The position numbers were made by a program, and so were the translations under genes. A stretch of 64,000 bases of DNA. Source: JARLGU01 sp036504535. GTDB taxonomy: Bacteria > Armatimonadota > Armatimonadia > Armatimonadales > Capsulimonadaceae. This document shows, piece by piece, positions 33,909 to 43,654 of the stretch (the stretch's first letter is position 1; each line of letters opens with the position of its first letter). Under the pieces are notes generated by a model. The model worked only from the letters and a program-made list of their open reading frames with translations, made no database searches and had not been told where the DNA came from. The stretch spans positions 248,001 through 312,000 of the forward strand of contig DASXUY010000037.1 in the NCBI GenBank assembly GCA_036504535.1, written 5' to 3'.

Positions 33909-34180
33909 GGGTTCAAAGTCCTCAGTAGTGTTCCGCCGATAGCATAGACTGCGTCGTAGCCGATACGCTTCCCGTATATCGCGGCTTCGGGATGTATCTT
34001 GAGAAGCTGCCTTCCCGTCACAATAGGATCGTCATCAATGGCATACAAACCAGTTTCGATATCGATTGAGATGATCTTCCCGATGTTGGCTTCAGTCTCA
34101 ACTTCTTCGCGCAGGCGATTGGCATATAACTCTTCACCAAGACGGGCGATGTCCTCACTGCTATATCGCGAATGTGGCAT
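33905..34180 (-). CDS. Small conserved-type partner of the retropepsin gene
   Basis: A 91-residue protein starting at ATG 34180, with AAAGGAG nine bases upstream (a TTG at 34189 abuts this site and is rejected). The N-terminal half is charged and helical (SSEDIARLGEELYANRLREEVETEAN); the second half reads GKIISIDIETGLYAIDDDPIVTGRQLL, a short beta region. Tight coupling with the protease gene suggests a partner, substrate or inhibitor. This is inference; I do not recognise a named family. Confidence 0.75.
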   Translation of the reverse strand: MPHSRYSSEDIARLGEELYANRLREEVETEANIGKIISIDIETGLYAIDDDPIVTGRQLLKIHPEAAIYGKRIGYDAVYAIGGTLLRTLNP

Positions 34181-34247
34181 AATCGGCAACTCCTTTCGAA
34201 GGTATTCGTTAAGATATTACCATACGAGCGACTACCTTCATGCTCAC

Positions 34248-34296
34248 AGAAACACCGGCCCCGGTACGCGGATATCGCATACCGGGGCCGGGTTTG
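34248..34296. terminator. Strong bidirectional-looking terminator
   Basis: ACCGGCCCCGGTA...TACCGGGGCCGGGT with flanking A and T runs. It lies between the small membrane protein gene (ending at 34334) and the retropepsin pair, so it should end the former. Confidence 0.8.
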
Positions 34297-34333
34297 TTAT
34301 TGAGCTCAGCCTGATGAGGCCCTCGACAAGACG

Positions 34334-34615
34334 CTAATCTGGCCTCTTCAGGAGTGCATAGGTTCCGAAAGCGCCAAGATACGCGATACCGAAGCCAAAC
34401 ACTTCGCCTGCCAGACGATCTTCGGCGCTCATGGGCATCAGGGCCCATCCTGTCTCACCGCGGGCTTGCGCTTCATCTCGGGCCCTAGCCCTAGCAATGT
34501 CATTTGCGAAGTAGTAATTCGCCGCAGTCCATACGCCAGAAAACATAAGTAGCAGGGATAACGAGACTAAAGTGTCTCGGAATCGCCCTAGTTGCTGCAA
34601 GCGTTCAATACTCAT
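34334..34615 (-). CDS. Small hypothetical membrane protein
   Basis: A 93-residue protein (ATG at 34615; an in-frame start at 34633 is possible). Two membrane helices, about 17-37 (TLVSLSLLLMFSGVWTAANYY) and 67-87 (GEVFGFGIAYLGAFGTYALL), flank an Arg/Ala/Glu-rich loop. No family recognised. Confidence 0.6.
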   Translation of the reverse strand: MSIERLQQLGRFRDTLVSLSLLLMFSGVWTAANYYFANDIARARARDEAQARGETGWALMPMSAEDRLAGEVFGFGIAYLGAFGTYALLKRPD

Positions 34616-34633
34616 AGTCACTCTCATTGCCAC

Positions 34634-34689
34634 AAAAAAGCCGACCGGACAATTACGCCTCGCAAAGCGAGAGTACGTCCGGCCGACTG
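34634..34689 (-). terminator. Intrinsic terminator after malate dehydrogenase
   Basis: GTCGGCCGGAC...GTCCGGTCGGC on the minus strand, followed by six T. A small CTCGC/GCGAG hairpin sits in its loop. It overlaps the leader of the small membrane protein gene. Confidence 0.85.
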
Positions 34690-34714
34690 TACGTTTGCGG
34701 TTGACTCGCGCGTA

Positions 34715-35647
34715 TTACGCGACCTGCGCCAACGTGGCTTTCAGGTGGTCGGCGGACTTCACGAGGAGCGCTTGCTCGGTCTCGCTGAGGTTCGCCTTCA
34801 ATTGCTGGACGACGCCCTTGCGGCCGACGACGGTCGGGACCGAGAGGGTGACATCGCTGACGCCGTTGAGGCCTTCCTGCAGGCTCGACACCGGTAGAAC
34901 GATGCCCTTGTCGAGGAGGATGGCTTCCACAACCGTCTTGATCGAGACGCCTACCGCAGAACCAGCTCCGCCCTTGCGCTTGATCACTTCAGCGCCGCTG
35001 GTGCGGGCTCGCTCGTAGATGGCGTCGGCCTTCTCTTTCGTGAAGCCGGGGATCGCGGAGAGCGGGTAGCCCTGGATCGCGGCCGAGCTCCACACGGGGA
35101 ACATGGTGTCGCCATGCTCGCCGAGCAGGTTGGCGTTCACATCGGTGGCGGCCACATCGAACTCATCGGCCAGCAGCGAGCGGAAGCGCGCCGTGTCGAG
35201 AACGGTGCCTAGACCGATCACCTGGTTGGTGGGGAGGCCCGACGCTTTGATGGTCATGTGCGTAAGGATGTCGACGGGGTTCGAGACCACGAGGATAACG
35301 ACATCATCCTTGAGCTTCTGGTTCTTGATCTCGGCGACGATGCCCTTGAACATGTCGACGTTGCGGTTGATGAGAGCAAGTCGCTCTTCATCGGGCTTGC
35401 GGCGAAGGCCGGATGTGATGACGATCACATCGGAACCGGCAAGCTCGTCATAGCCGCCCGAGGTAAACTTCTGCGGCGCGACGAAGGCGCTGCCGTGGCG
35501 TAGGTCAAGGGCTTCGCCGGCGACCTGCTCGGCCATGAAGACGTCGATCAACGAGATTTCGCGTGCGATCCCACCAAGCTGGAGGGCGTAGGCGGCGGTG
35601 CTTCCGACGCGTCCACCGGCGCCGACAATGCTAACTTTCAGACCCAT
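34715..35647 (-). CDS. mdh: Malate/lactate dehydrogenase family, probably malate dehydrogenase
   Basis: A 310-residue enzyme from the ATG at 35647 (AAGGAG eight bases upstream). NAD-binding VGAGGRVGSTAAYAL; substrate loop SGLRRKPDEER where Arg, not Gln, sits at the specificity position, favouring malate; VSNPVDILTH; LDTARFR; and catalytic His in GEHGDTMFPVWS. Catalyses malate/oxaloacetate interconversion in the cytoplasm. The loop departs from the usual GxPRKPGM sequence, so the substrate should be taken as probable. A good terminator follows. Confidence 0.9.
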   Translation of the reverse strand: MGLKVSIVGAGGRVGSTAAYALQLGGIAREISLIDVFMAEQVAGEALDLRHGSAFVAPQKFTSGGYDELAGSDVIVITSGLRRKPDEERLALINRNVDMFKGIVAEIKNQKLKDDVVILVVSNPVDILTHMTIKASGLPTNQVIGLGTVLDTARFRSLLADEFDVAATDVNANLLGEHGDTMFPVWSSAAIQGYPLSAIPGFTKEKADAIYERARTSGAEVIKRKGGAGSAVGVSIKTVVEAILLDKGIVLPVSSLQEGLNGVSDVTLSVPTVVGRKGVVQQLKANLSETEQALLVKSADHLKATLAQVA

Positions 35648-35986
35648 TTCAGATCTCCTTTTGTGCAATACTTCCGGCTGCGCCTCGTCCATAGATAACA
35701 TCAGCCAGGGTGAATTCGTAACTAAGCTTCAGAATGCGCGGTATCCGCGAGAGGCAATACAATACGGGCAGCCTTCCGGCACTCAATGAGCGTATAAGTT
35801 GTACCTGTGTTAGGGCCAATTCAGAGTGTCGCGCGCACAAAAATCCGCCATTTCGTGTAGCCTGACGACAGCGTTTGCCAGACTAATGCAAGAGCGTCCA
35901 GTGCTACAATGCTGGAACGCGCTGCCATCAGCCGAACTCTGGCACCGCAATCCGCTTCAACTTACGACAAAGGACCATCGCGCCCC
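35648..35986. other. Divergent promoter region, no gene seen
   Basis: 339 bases between leftward mdh and rightward GH2. It should hold both promoters. No repeat, hairpin or small gene was recognised. Confidence 0.4.
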
Positions 35987-38900
35987 ATGACAACTGACTG
36001 GAAAGAGCTGCAAGTATTATCCCGCAACCGCGTCCTAGCGCACGTTCCGCTTGGCGGGTATGACAGCGAAGAAGCCGCACTAGCTTCCGCATTCCCATTT
36101 CCAGTTGATCGAACTTTGGGTGCGTACTACAAGAGCCTCAATGGTCCATGGCGCTTTCAACTGGCAACCTCTCCGGCCGCCGGGCCAGCTGGCTTCGAGC
36201 AGCCGCCGTTCGACGATTCAACGTGGCGAACTCTTACGGTGCCGTCAAACTGGCAGCTAAATGACACGTTCGACAAGCCGATCTATCTTAACACGCACTA
36301 TCCGTTCGAACCAAACCCGCCGCACTTGCCCGACGACAACCCAACGGGATACTACCGGCGCGAGTTCACGATTCCCGAACTCTGGAATGGCAGGCGGATC
36401 GCCATTATATTTGAATCCGTCGACTCCGCCTGCTCCGTGTGGGTGAACGGCTCCTATGCTGGTTACAGCGAAGACAGCCGCCTTCCAGCGGAGTTCGACA
36501 TTACCGGATTCGTCACCGCTGGGGTGAACACGCTCGCCGTCGAGGTGCCCAAGTTCTGCACGGGCAGCTATCTCGAAGACCAGGACTACTGGCGCATGAG
36601 CGGGATCCAGCGCGATGTGTTTCTGCTCGCGAAGCCGCCGGTCTCGTTTCGCGACTACAAAGTACGGACAACATTCGATGAGAACTACGTTGACGCGGCG
36701 CTCGAGGTGACAGCGTATATCACCGAGACTGCTGACATGGCGGGCTACAAAGTTCAGTTGGACCTTGTGGATGCGTCATCCGAAATGGTGTCTCCCGACA
36801 CAATTTCCGCCACCGTGAGCGACTCGTCGCCGATGTACGCCGACACGACGCCCGAACGAGGCGCTGCACGTCTGGCAGCCACTGTCGCCGCGCCGCGACA
36901 GTGGTCAGCCGAAGACCCTTACCTGTATACCGCCCTGCTCACATTGATCGATCCCACAGGGGTGGAGGTCGATTGGGAGAGCGTGCGCGTCGGCTTCCGG
37001 CAGGTTGAGATCAAGAACCGACAATTGCTGCTGAACGGCAAGCGCCTCGTCATTCGCGGCGTGTGTCGTCACGAGCACCACCCCGTGCGCGGACGCGCCC
37101 TTACAGAAGACGATATGGAAGCCGATATCCAGGAGATGAAGCGGCTCAATTTCAACGCTGTCCGCACGTCGCATTACCCGAACGATCCACGGTGGTACGA
37201 CCTGTGCGACCAGCACGGCCTCTATGTCATCGACGAAGCCAACCTCGAAACGCACGGTGTCGGCGCGCTCACCAGCAAGGATCCGGCGTGGGCGATGGCG
37301 TACCTCGACCGTTTGACGCGCATGGTTCTTCGCGACAAGAATCACCCCTGCATTATCGGCTGGTCACTGGGCAACGAGTCATACTACGGCCCGCACCATG
37401 CCGCCATGGCAGCTTGGGCGCGCGCGTACGATCCGACACGCCCCGTGCAGTACGAAAGCGGCAACCCGCCAGCCAGTGTCACTGATATCATGGTCCCGAT
37501 GTATCCGAGCGTGGAATGGATCCGCGAGGTGATGGCGGACCCCAACGAGACGCGGCCAATGATCCTCTGCGAATACGCTTATGCCAAAGGCAACGCCAGC
37601 GGCGGCATGATGGACTACTGGGATCTCGTCGATGAGTTCCCTTCGTTCCAGGGTGGCTTCCTATGGGACTGGTCGGATAAAGCGCTGGAAATGACGCTGC
37701 CCGACGGCACGAAAGCGTGGGGCTATGGCGGCGATTTCGGTTGCGGCACCGACTACGACGCCATCGGCGAGGATGGCACGCAGGTGCTCAACGGCATCGT
37801 CGCACCCGATCTCGACTGGCACCCCGGCGCGCACGAGGTCAAGTATGCTCAATCGCCGGTGAGGTTCGAGGCGACGCCTGAAGACATCGCCGCAGGGCGC
37901 GTATGGATTAAGAACAAGCGGCAGTTCACCGACCTGTCGAATTTGCGAATCGAATGGCAATTGACGCGCGAAGGCGTCGAGACAATGAGCGGCTGTGTCG
38001 CATTACCTGTCAAGACTGCCCCAGGCGAGTCGACTCCTATCTACATCGGGGTGGATTTGCTGGCGCTCGCTAACGACGAAGCCGAGTGGTGGCTCAACAT
38101 AAACTGTCGCCCCAAGACGAAATGGGATTGGGTTCGGCACGGCGACGAGATAGTCAGCGAACAGTTTCCGGTAAAAGCGTCGTCGGTGATCGCCTCCGAA
38201 CCCGTAAGCGTGGTTCGCCCTTTCAGCGTAACGGAAAACGACGCCAGCCTGGCAATTCGCTCGGATAGCTGTTCCGTCGAGTTCGACAAAGTTACCGGGA
38301 GGCTTTCATCGCTCAAAGCTAACGAAGTCGAATTGCTTTTCGACGCTCCCGTCGAATGCTTTTACCGCGCACCAACCGACAACGACTATGCGCTCGGAAC
38401 AGGCAACAACTACCGCTCTCGATGGCGAGCCGCTGGTATCGATAGGCTTGAGCGGAGCGTGGTGAGTGTCGAAACGGGTGTATCAGAGGAGGGGCGAGTT
38501 GCGACGGTGGTCTCTGAGTTACGCGGGACGGATCCCGCTGCTCCGATTAGCGTGACGACCCGCTATACATTCGTTAGTGCATCGGATGTCCAGGTCGAGG
38601 TTTCGGCGGTCATCCCTGACTCGCTTCCCGTTGTCCCCCGCATCGGCGTCAACTTGGCGCTGCATGCCCCGATCGACTACATCCATTGGTACGGCCGCGC
38701 CTGGTATGAGACTTATCCTGATCGCAAAGCAAGCGCCCATATTGGCCGCCAAGGTGGAGAAATCCGCAAGCAGCCTTATCCCTACATCCTGCCGGGAGAA
38801 TCAGGCGGTAAGGAAGATGTCCGTTGGGCGGTCTTGTCGCCAAGCACCAAGCTTACAGCAAGCAGAGTACTCACTGGCCCCGCCCTCGCCATCATCGGCG

Positions 38901-39133
38901 ACCCGCTTGTGCACCTCAACGCCACCCACTACATGATCGCCGACCTCGAAGCCGCCGACCATCAGCACAAGCTGACCCCGCGCCCCGAAGTCTACGTCCA
39001 GATTGACGGCTACCATATGGGCCTCGGCGGTCGCGACGGCTGGACGCCCAATGTCCCCGACCGCTGGCTGATCAAACCGGGCGAGTATTCGTTCCGCTAT
39101 CGCCTCCGCGCTCTTGAGAGCGCGGAGGTATAG
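35987..39133 (+). CDS. Beta-galactosidase, glycoside hydrolase family 2 (LacZ type)
   Basis: A 1048-residue GH2 enzyme; the start at 35987 has AAAGGA 12 bases upstream, and an in-frame ATG at 35909 lacks one. Order: sugar-binding jelly roll (VPSNWQL...YWRMSGIQRDVFLLA), Ig-like domain, barrel (NGKRLVIRGVCRHEHHPVRG, VRTSHYPNDPRWYDLCD), acid/base GWSLGNES (E464), nucleophile ILCEYAYAKGN (E529), a second Ig-like domain, and a Bgal_small_N domain to the end. No signal peptide, so cytoplasmic. It hydrolyses beta-galactosides taken up by the cell. This is full LacZ length. Confidence 0.95.
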   Translation: MTTDWKELQVLSRNRVLAHVPLGGYDSEEAALASAFPFPVDRTLGAYYKSLNGPWRFQLATSPAAGPAGFEQPPFDDSTWRTLTVPSNWQLNDTFDKPIYLNTHYPFEPNPPHLPDDNPTGYYRREFTIPELWNGRRIAIIFESVDSACSVWVNGSYAGYSEDSRLPAEFDITGFVTAGVNTLAVEVPKFCTGSYLEDQDYWRMSGIQRDVFLLAKPPVSFRDYKVRTTFDENYVDAALEVTAYITETADMAGYKVQLDLVDASSEMVSPDTISATVSDSSPMYADTTPERGAARLAATVAAPRQWSAEDPYLYTALLTLIDPTGVEVDWESVRVGFRQVEIKNRQLLLNGKRLVIRGVCRHEHHPVRGRALTEDDMEADIQEMKRLNFNAVRTSHYPNDPRWYDLCDQHGLYVIDEANLETHGVGALTSKDPAWAMAYLDRLTRMVLRDKNHPCIIGWSLGNESYYGPHHAAMAAWARAYDPTRPVQYESGNPPASVTDIMVPMYPSVEWIREVMADPNETRPMILCEYAYAKGNASGGMMDYWDLVDEFPSFQGGFLWDWSDKALEMTLPDGTKAWGYGGDFGCGTDYDAIGEDGTQVLNGIVAPDLDWHPGAHEVKYAQSPVRFEATPEDIAAGRVWIKNKRQFTDLSNLRIEWQLTREGVETMSGCVALPVKTAPGESTPIYIGVDLLALANDEAEWWLNINCRPKTKWDWVRHGDEIVSEQFPVKASSVIASEPVSVVRPFSVTENDASLAIRSDSCSVEFDKVTGRLSSLKANEVELLFDAPVECFYRAPTDNDYALGTGNNYRSRWRAAGIDRLERSVVSVETGVSEEGRVATVVSELRGTDPAAPISVTTRYTFVSASDVQVEVSAVIPDSLPVVPRIGVNLALHAPIDYIHWYGRAWYETYPDRKASAHIGRQGGEIRKQPYPYILPGESGGKEDVRWAVLSPSTKLTASRVLTGPALAIIGDPLVHLNATHYMIADLEAADHQHKLTPRPEVYVQIDGYHMGLGGRDGWTPNVPDRWLIKPGEYSFRYRLRALESAEV

Positions 39134-39235
39134 CGGCGAGGGCGCTGGCGGGGTGAGCGGGACGAATGAATTGGCCGGATGATGGAGGCGCGCCAGACGG
39201 ACTTGGTCGGCGCGCCTCTGCAAGTCAGGAGTTCT

Positions 39236-42211
39236 TTACCGTCTGCCTGAATAATCTCTCCCTGCCAACATGCCCCAAACAAAGGCGCTTGGTCCCATGG
39301 TTTGATCAATACAGAACTCTGTAAGCGCCGGGTAGAAGTACATGTCCCAGTACGCTTCGGTCGTTGGCCAGTCGTATGGTGATGGTTTGCAGGCGTCGTT
39401 GAGGTAGTACGTTATCGGCCAACTGATCCAGTTTTGATCGCCCCATCGCTGCAGGTCAACATTGCCGTAAACGGTCAGCCCAACAGGCGGCGGCTGTCCG
39501 GTGTTCCGGCTATCCATGTTGAAAGGGTGTCGGACAGGGTTCGCGCCGAGCCCCGATGTATACACCATATTGTTCGGGTTCGCTCCCGCGCTAAACCCGC
39601 AACCGGCCACCGCGCCAGCAAGGTACTTGCGGTCATGGGTAAGGTAGTAAGCCCGTACTAGCGACACTGAACCATGAGGCGTGCTGAAAAAGCCGATAAA
39701 AAGCGGCTTGCCCTGATCATCCGATGGAATTTGCCACGCGTTGTTCGCCTGATAGTTAAGAGCACCATCAGCATCCGCCAGCAAATCGGCCAGCGCCGTT
39801 TGTTTGATCTTAGGGTCTGTTAAGGCAGCGGGCAGGCGGGCGTAGAGAAACGCGGTTTCGCGCTCCTCGAAGCTGCCATAGAATGGCTTCTGCTTCTCAT
39901 TGGTAAGGCCCGTGTCTTCCTTAAACAAGGTGTGCCACTTGGCATCGCCGGTGAGCCAAAGCAGCGACAGAGCAGCGAGCGACCGGTTTTCGAGAACATT
40001 GTGCCCCAACTTAGCCCACGTGCCAGCCGACATCCGCTTCGCCCGATCCGCTTCGGCCCATGCCATCGCTCGAAGCGCCGAAGATCGGTACGTTGAGGCT
40101 TCGGCGGGAACGGTGCCTTCTAGCGCCTTGGACAGGCGTGCCGCAAGTGTGACGTACTGGTAGGTGGAGACTACGTCCGGTGCAAAGACATACGCGGGCA
40201 TTGACTGCTTCCAGCTCACCTCGCCGCCGGACGGATCGCCATCAGTTTCGATGCCGAATGGGATGCCGCCGTCGGGCTTCTGCAAGCGGCGCCAGAGGTC
40301 GAGACCGAATCTTGCTTCGTTCAGCACATCACATGCGGGCGATGTTTGGGGAATGTTCAGCTTGATCGTCTTAGCAAACGCCGGGTAGCACTCCGCTAGC
40401 TCTACCTGCCAGAGGGTCGTGGTGAGCAAGTGAGTTATGCGCCTTGGGTTCCAGTCCCCTGCATCGTGGTACGCGCCCCACGCTTCCGGTACCGGGACAC
40501 CAGTGTCTCCCTTAACAAGCCCCTTTCCTGGATCCCCACCGTCCAGGTTTGAGTATGTTGACTGCGTGATTGGCATGCTGTCCGGTAGGCCAATGCGGAA
40601 GTCGGCGGGTCGGACGAATGCCGTGTACGGCGGACCAAGCGGAACGCCACTTCGCTCGTTGTATAACCCTTTCATAGAAACGTAAAAGGCATCGCGCCAT
40701 GCGGTCTCCTTGATATCGAATGGGTAGGAGCATCCGATGCCGTCGAGCACAACCCGGTATCGACCTGGCTTAGTAAGCGGCGAAAAGTCTAGGGTGACCA
40801 CGTCGGTGCTGTTGAAATTCCGCGTGCTCGCCATGGTCTCTGCCTTGTCGGCGGGCCAACGGGCGCTGGATTTGCCCTCAAAACCAACCTTTCCGGTGAC
40901 ATCGTCAACCACACTGAAGCTCATAGAGTCTGGCAACGAATATCCGCCGCCGGGGCTTCCCATCCATACAGACACAAACGCTCGCTTCACGGGATCGTCG
41001 GGCCGGAATCCAATTTGGTTGATGTGCACGGTTTCGGTCCGAACTGTCGCCGGGTCAAACTTGAATGGCACTGCCAGGGGTCGTACATTGAGATGATCGT
41101 AGGAAACCACATAAGTGGAGCCGGGCTTCAGGCGCGACGGCAGCTTCAGGTAGATAACATGCCCCATCGCGAGCTGGCCCGATGGCTGCTGCCAGTCGTA
41201 AGGCTTTGACTTGCGAGACACAGAGACTGGAACCACACTATTCGCGAATTGTGCGTCATCGGCTGAGCGAACATGGTAATTGGTGACATCGTCGGCTTCA
41301 ACGGTAAGCAGTTTGTCACCGGTGTATCCCTCGAATGGGACGAAGCCGTCGGACTTTGGCCCGATCAGCCAGCCGATCTCTTTGCCACCTCGAGCCAGCT
41401 TTTGCGGGCCGCTCTTTTGAGGCTTGGCCACATCTCCAGGCTGTGCAACGTACGGTGTCTCGCTGCTGAGGATTACCGTGCCAGTCTCGATGCGGATGGC
41501 GAGAACATCGGGCGCGGCTGCGTACATCTCAGCCACGCGCGGCGACTGCGGGGTCAACGTCTTGTACTTCTCGCGGTCGGCTAGCCGATCTCTAAGAGCC
41601 TGCGCAAGCGCAGCCGAGTCGCGATCGTCTTTCGCCTTCCGGGCAGCGAGAAGGTTGGCGTCTGGCACGACCGAATTGATGGCAAGCACCTGAACATCGA
41701 CCGGACCGCTGCCTCCCCAGTCTCCTTGCAATTGGAACTGCATGATCTTGGCAAGGTTCGGCGCGCCTGTTTTGCCTGCCTCGTTCGGCTTGCTGAGCGG
41801 TGCTCCGTCCCTGGGAACGATGTCGGTTGGCATATCGACGACTGCGTTCGATAGCGCATAAAACCAGCTTGCCGTCTTCCCGTCAGTATCGGTGAGCATC
41901 AGCTTCAACGTTTTGAGTGTATTGCGCTTCGTGACCAACACGCGAAGGCCAGGGCTGTTTTCTGGATGTTGCGAAAGATCAAGGTTCAGATTCACGCCAG
42001 CGCCGCCCGCCGGTGTCATACCCTCCGACCTTAGACTGACGATTCCATCGGCGATCAGCGCCTTGTTTGTCCAAGTACCGTACCCGAACAAAAAGGGACG
42101 GTCAAGAGGGATCAGCGCCACCGATGCAGCCTGAGCACTTGCGATTCCCATCGTGGTTACGAGGGCGATGACAAAAGCGACGAACTGTCGAATAGATGGT
42201 GATGGTTGCAT
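39236..42211 (-). CDS. Secreted glycoside hydrolase family 9 with large N-terminal extension
   Basis: A 991-residue protein with a signal peptide (about 1-28). Residues ~30-390 are beta-rich and unrecognised (a carbohydrate-binding-like first ~180 residues). Residues ~395-495 are the CelD_N Ig-like domain (VHINQIGFRPDDPVKRAFVS). Residues ~500-985 form the (alpha/alpha)6 GH9 domain with YHDAGDWNPRR (D583, D586), the C-terminal GANPVRHPFNMDSR block, and TEAYWD as likely acid position. It probably acts as an endoglucanase or exo-beta-glucosaminidase-like enzyme outside the cell. It is immediately downstream of, and on the same strand as, regulator B. Confidence 0.88.
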   Translation of the reverse strand: MQPSPSIRQFVAFVIALVTTMGIASAQAASVALIPLDRPFLFGYGTWTNKALIADGIVSLRSEGMTPAGGAGVNLNLDLSQHPENSPGLRVLVTKRNTLKTLKLMLTDTDGKTASWFYALSNAVVDMPTDIVPRDGAPLSKPNEAGKTGAPNLAKIMQFQLQGDWGGSGPVDVQVLAINSVVPDANLLAARKAKDDRDSAALAQALRDRLADREKYKTLTPQSPRVAEMYAAAPDVLAIRIETGTVILSSETPYVAQPGDVAKPQKSGPQKLARGGKEIGWLIGPKSDGFVPFEGYTGDKLLTVEADDVTNYHVRSADDAQFANSVVPVSVSRKSKPYDWQQPSGQLAMGHVIYLKLPSRLKPGSTYVVSYDHLNVRPLAVPFKFDPATVRTETVHINQIGFRPDDPVKRAFVSVWMGSPGGGYSLPDSMSFSVVDDVTGKVGFEGKSSARWPADKAETMASTRNFNSTDVVTLDFSPLTKPGRYRVVLDGIGCSYPFDIKETAWRDAFYVSMKGLYNERSGVPLGPPYTAFVRPADFRIGLPDSMPITQSTYSNLDGGDPGKGLVKGDTGVPVPEAWGAYHDAGDWNPRRITHLLTTTLWQVELAECYPAFAKTIKLNIPQTSPACDVLNEARFGLDLWRRLQKPDGGIPFGIETDGDPSGGEVSWKQSMPAYVFAPDVVSTYQYVTLAARLSKALEGTVPAEASTYRSSALRAMAWAEADRAKRMSAGTWAKLGHNVLENRSLAALSLLWLTGDAKWHTLFKEDTGLTNEKQKPFYGSFEERETAFLYARLPAALTDPKIKQTALADLLADADGALNYQANNAWQIPSDDQGKPLFIGFFSTPHGSVSLVRAYYLTHDRKYLAGAVAGCGFSAGANPNNMVYTSGLGANPVRHPFNMDSRNTGQPPPVGLTVYGNVDLQRWGDQNWISWPITYYLNDACKPSPYDWPTTEAYWDMYFYPALTEFCIDQTMGPSAFVWGMLAGRDYSGRR

Positions 42212-42308
42212 GTATACTTTCTGCTGCCACAGGTATTCTTGACAACCGTGGCATGGGTATTGGAGGACAATGGTAGGGTGGCGCTCAGTGCTTTCTAGGC
42301 AAGCCCGA

Positions 42309-43451
42309 CTAATATGTCGGGCTGATCGGTACTACTTCAGGCGCAGCGGTACCGTCGGCTAGCACCTGATCAACGAGGCTGAACATTGCTCGGGCAATCT
42401 CCTCAGGGTCGAAAAACACCCGGTCAATATCTTCCTGGTAGGCGTACAGAACCGACGTGCCTCTGTTCGCGTGGCTGGCAACTCGAATGTAGCGAGCAAT
42501 TCCCGCACGAAGCATCTTCTTGTAAGCACCACTCGCCATGACATCGTCCAAGATGACGATACCATCCGTTGACGCTGCATAGCCGCCTGCTATCAATCGG
42601 TCAACCAACGCTTCGCCCTGCTGCTGGAGTTGCCCTTCACTGGACGCTCTTTCGCCCTGTGGCACCCAAACCATAGCTGGATCAAACGGGATATTTCGTC
42701 GTTCAAGCGCATCGCGATAAGCCTGGACGACCTCAACATTCAGGAGGTGAGCGTCATCGTTGATTACCGCGCTGTTGGCAGGCAAAGCCCGCCAAAGGCG
42801 AATACTCTTGCATCCGGCGTCTAGTAGCTTATCCATACACATCGTTACGAGCTTTGCTGAGTCAATCGTAACGAAATAAGTGCCCTCGCCCGCAAAGCTA
42901 ACGACAGGGATATCGTGCCCCCTTATCCACAGCCACGACTGCCTATCAAGGCCGACGCTGACGACAACGTCTATCTGTCTTGTTTCCAACTGACGCGCCA
43001 GGTTGTCGTCAAGTGGCTGCAAAATCCCGTCGCTTGTCCGAACGCCGTGGATGCTGATCGTTTCGTCGTGTGTCTTGAGGCGCTTGTCAGCTTCCTCAAT
43101 CAGGTTCGCCCATAGGGTGTCCCAAAACGGGGACGTGTGTCGGGCCACGACGAACTGATCTCCGAAAACAAGCGCAATCCGCCGCTGGAATAGCTTTGGA
43201 GACACGAATATTCCTTTTCCACGGCGGCGGTCTACGATATTGAGTGCTTCCAACGCCCCAAGCGCATCATTTATTGTCGCCCGACTCGTTTCGTAAGACA
43301 CGCACATCTCGTCGATCGTCGGCAGCTGTGCATTGGCACCACGGCTAAGAGCTAGCTCGCGAAGGTGGCGCTCGACAACCCCAACCTTTGAATTAGCTGG
43401 CGTTCGGCTTAGCGATGGCTTCATGTGTTGTTTGGTTGTGGTGTTGCTCAT
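42309..43451 (-). CDS. AraR-like transcriptional regulator (GntR HTH + LacI-type sensor), regulator B
   Basis: A 380-residue regulator started at ATG 43451, because a complete promoter lies at 43484-43512, making the in-frame ATG at 43496 untranscribed. Residues ~15-85 are a GntR winged helix (LPTIDEMCVSYETSRATINDALGALEALNIVDRRRGKGIFVSP). Residues ~90-370 are a LacI-type sensor (RIALVFGDQFV, VVSVGLDRQSWLWIRGHDIPVVSF, DGIVILDDVMASGAYK, EEIARAMFSLVDQVL). Paralogous in design to regulator A but diverged. The adjacent GH9 and GH28-like genes suggest a cell-wall sugar ligand. Confidence 0.9.
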   Translation of the reverse strand: MSNTTTKQHMKPSLSRTPANSKVGVVERHLRELALSRGANAQLPTIDEMCVSYETSRATINDALGALEALNIVDRRRGKGIFVSPKLFQRRIALVFGDQFVVARHTSPFWDTLWANLIEEADKRLKTHDETISIHGVRTSDGILQPLDDNLARQLETRQIDVVVSVGLDRQSWLWIRGHDIPVVSFAGEGTYFVTIDSAKLVTMCMDKLLDAGCKSIRLWRALPANSAVINDDAHLLNVEVVQAYRDALERRNIPFDPAMVWVPQGERASSEGQLQQQGEALVDRLIAGGYAASTDGIVILDDVMASGAYKKMLRAGIARYIRVASHANRGTSVLYAYQEDIDRVFFDPEEIARAMFSLVDQVLADGTAAPEVVPISPTY

Positions 43452-43462
43452 AAATCTATCAA

Positions 43463-43512
43463 CCCTAGGGAACCCTGTTCCAAAGTGTATCACCATCCTC
43501 GCCCAATGTCAA
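43463..43512 (-). promoter_or_regulatory. Regulator B promoter with palindromic operator
   Basis: On the minus strand: TTGACA (43507-43512), 17-bp spacer, TACACT (43484-43489). Over the start site lie two palindromes, GGAAC-AGG-GTTCC (43469-43481) and CCCTAGGG (43463-43470). TTCCCTAGG recurs at the pseudopilin B promoter, so autoregulation is likely. Confidence 0.65.
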
Positions 43513-43654
43513 GCAGGTATACGTAACGTTTTAGAAATTATACGACGGCAAGGATCATGTATTGGGCGACAACAAACGCTCCATCTGAGCGTGCGGTATG
43601 AATGGAGCACCCCCAAGGGACTAATTAATTACCAAATATTTATCGTGATTCCCC

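Noticed and set aside
32324..34615. Complete restriction-modification or phage-defence system
   Set aside because: No methylase, helicase, NTPase or reverse transcriptase gene is present; only single nuclease-like and protease-like genes.
43452..43496. Longer start for regulator B at 43496
   Set aside because: The -10 and start site of a near-consensus promoter lie inside it, so the first codons would not be transcribed.
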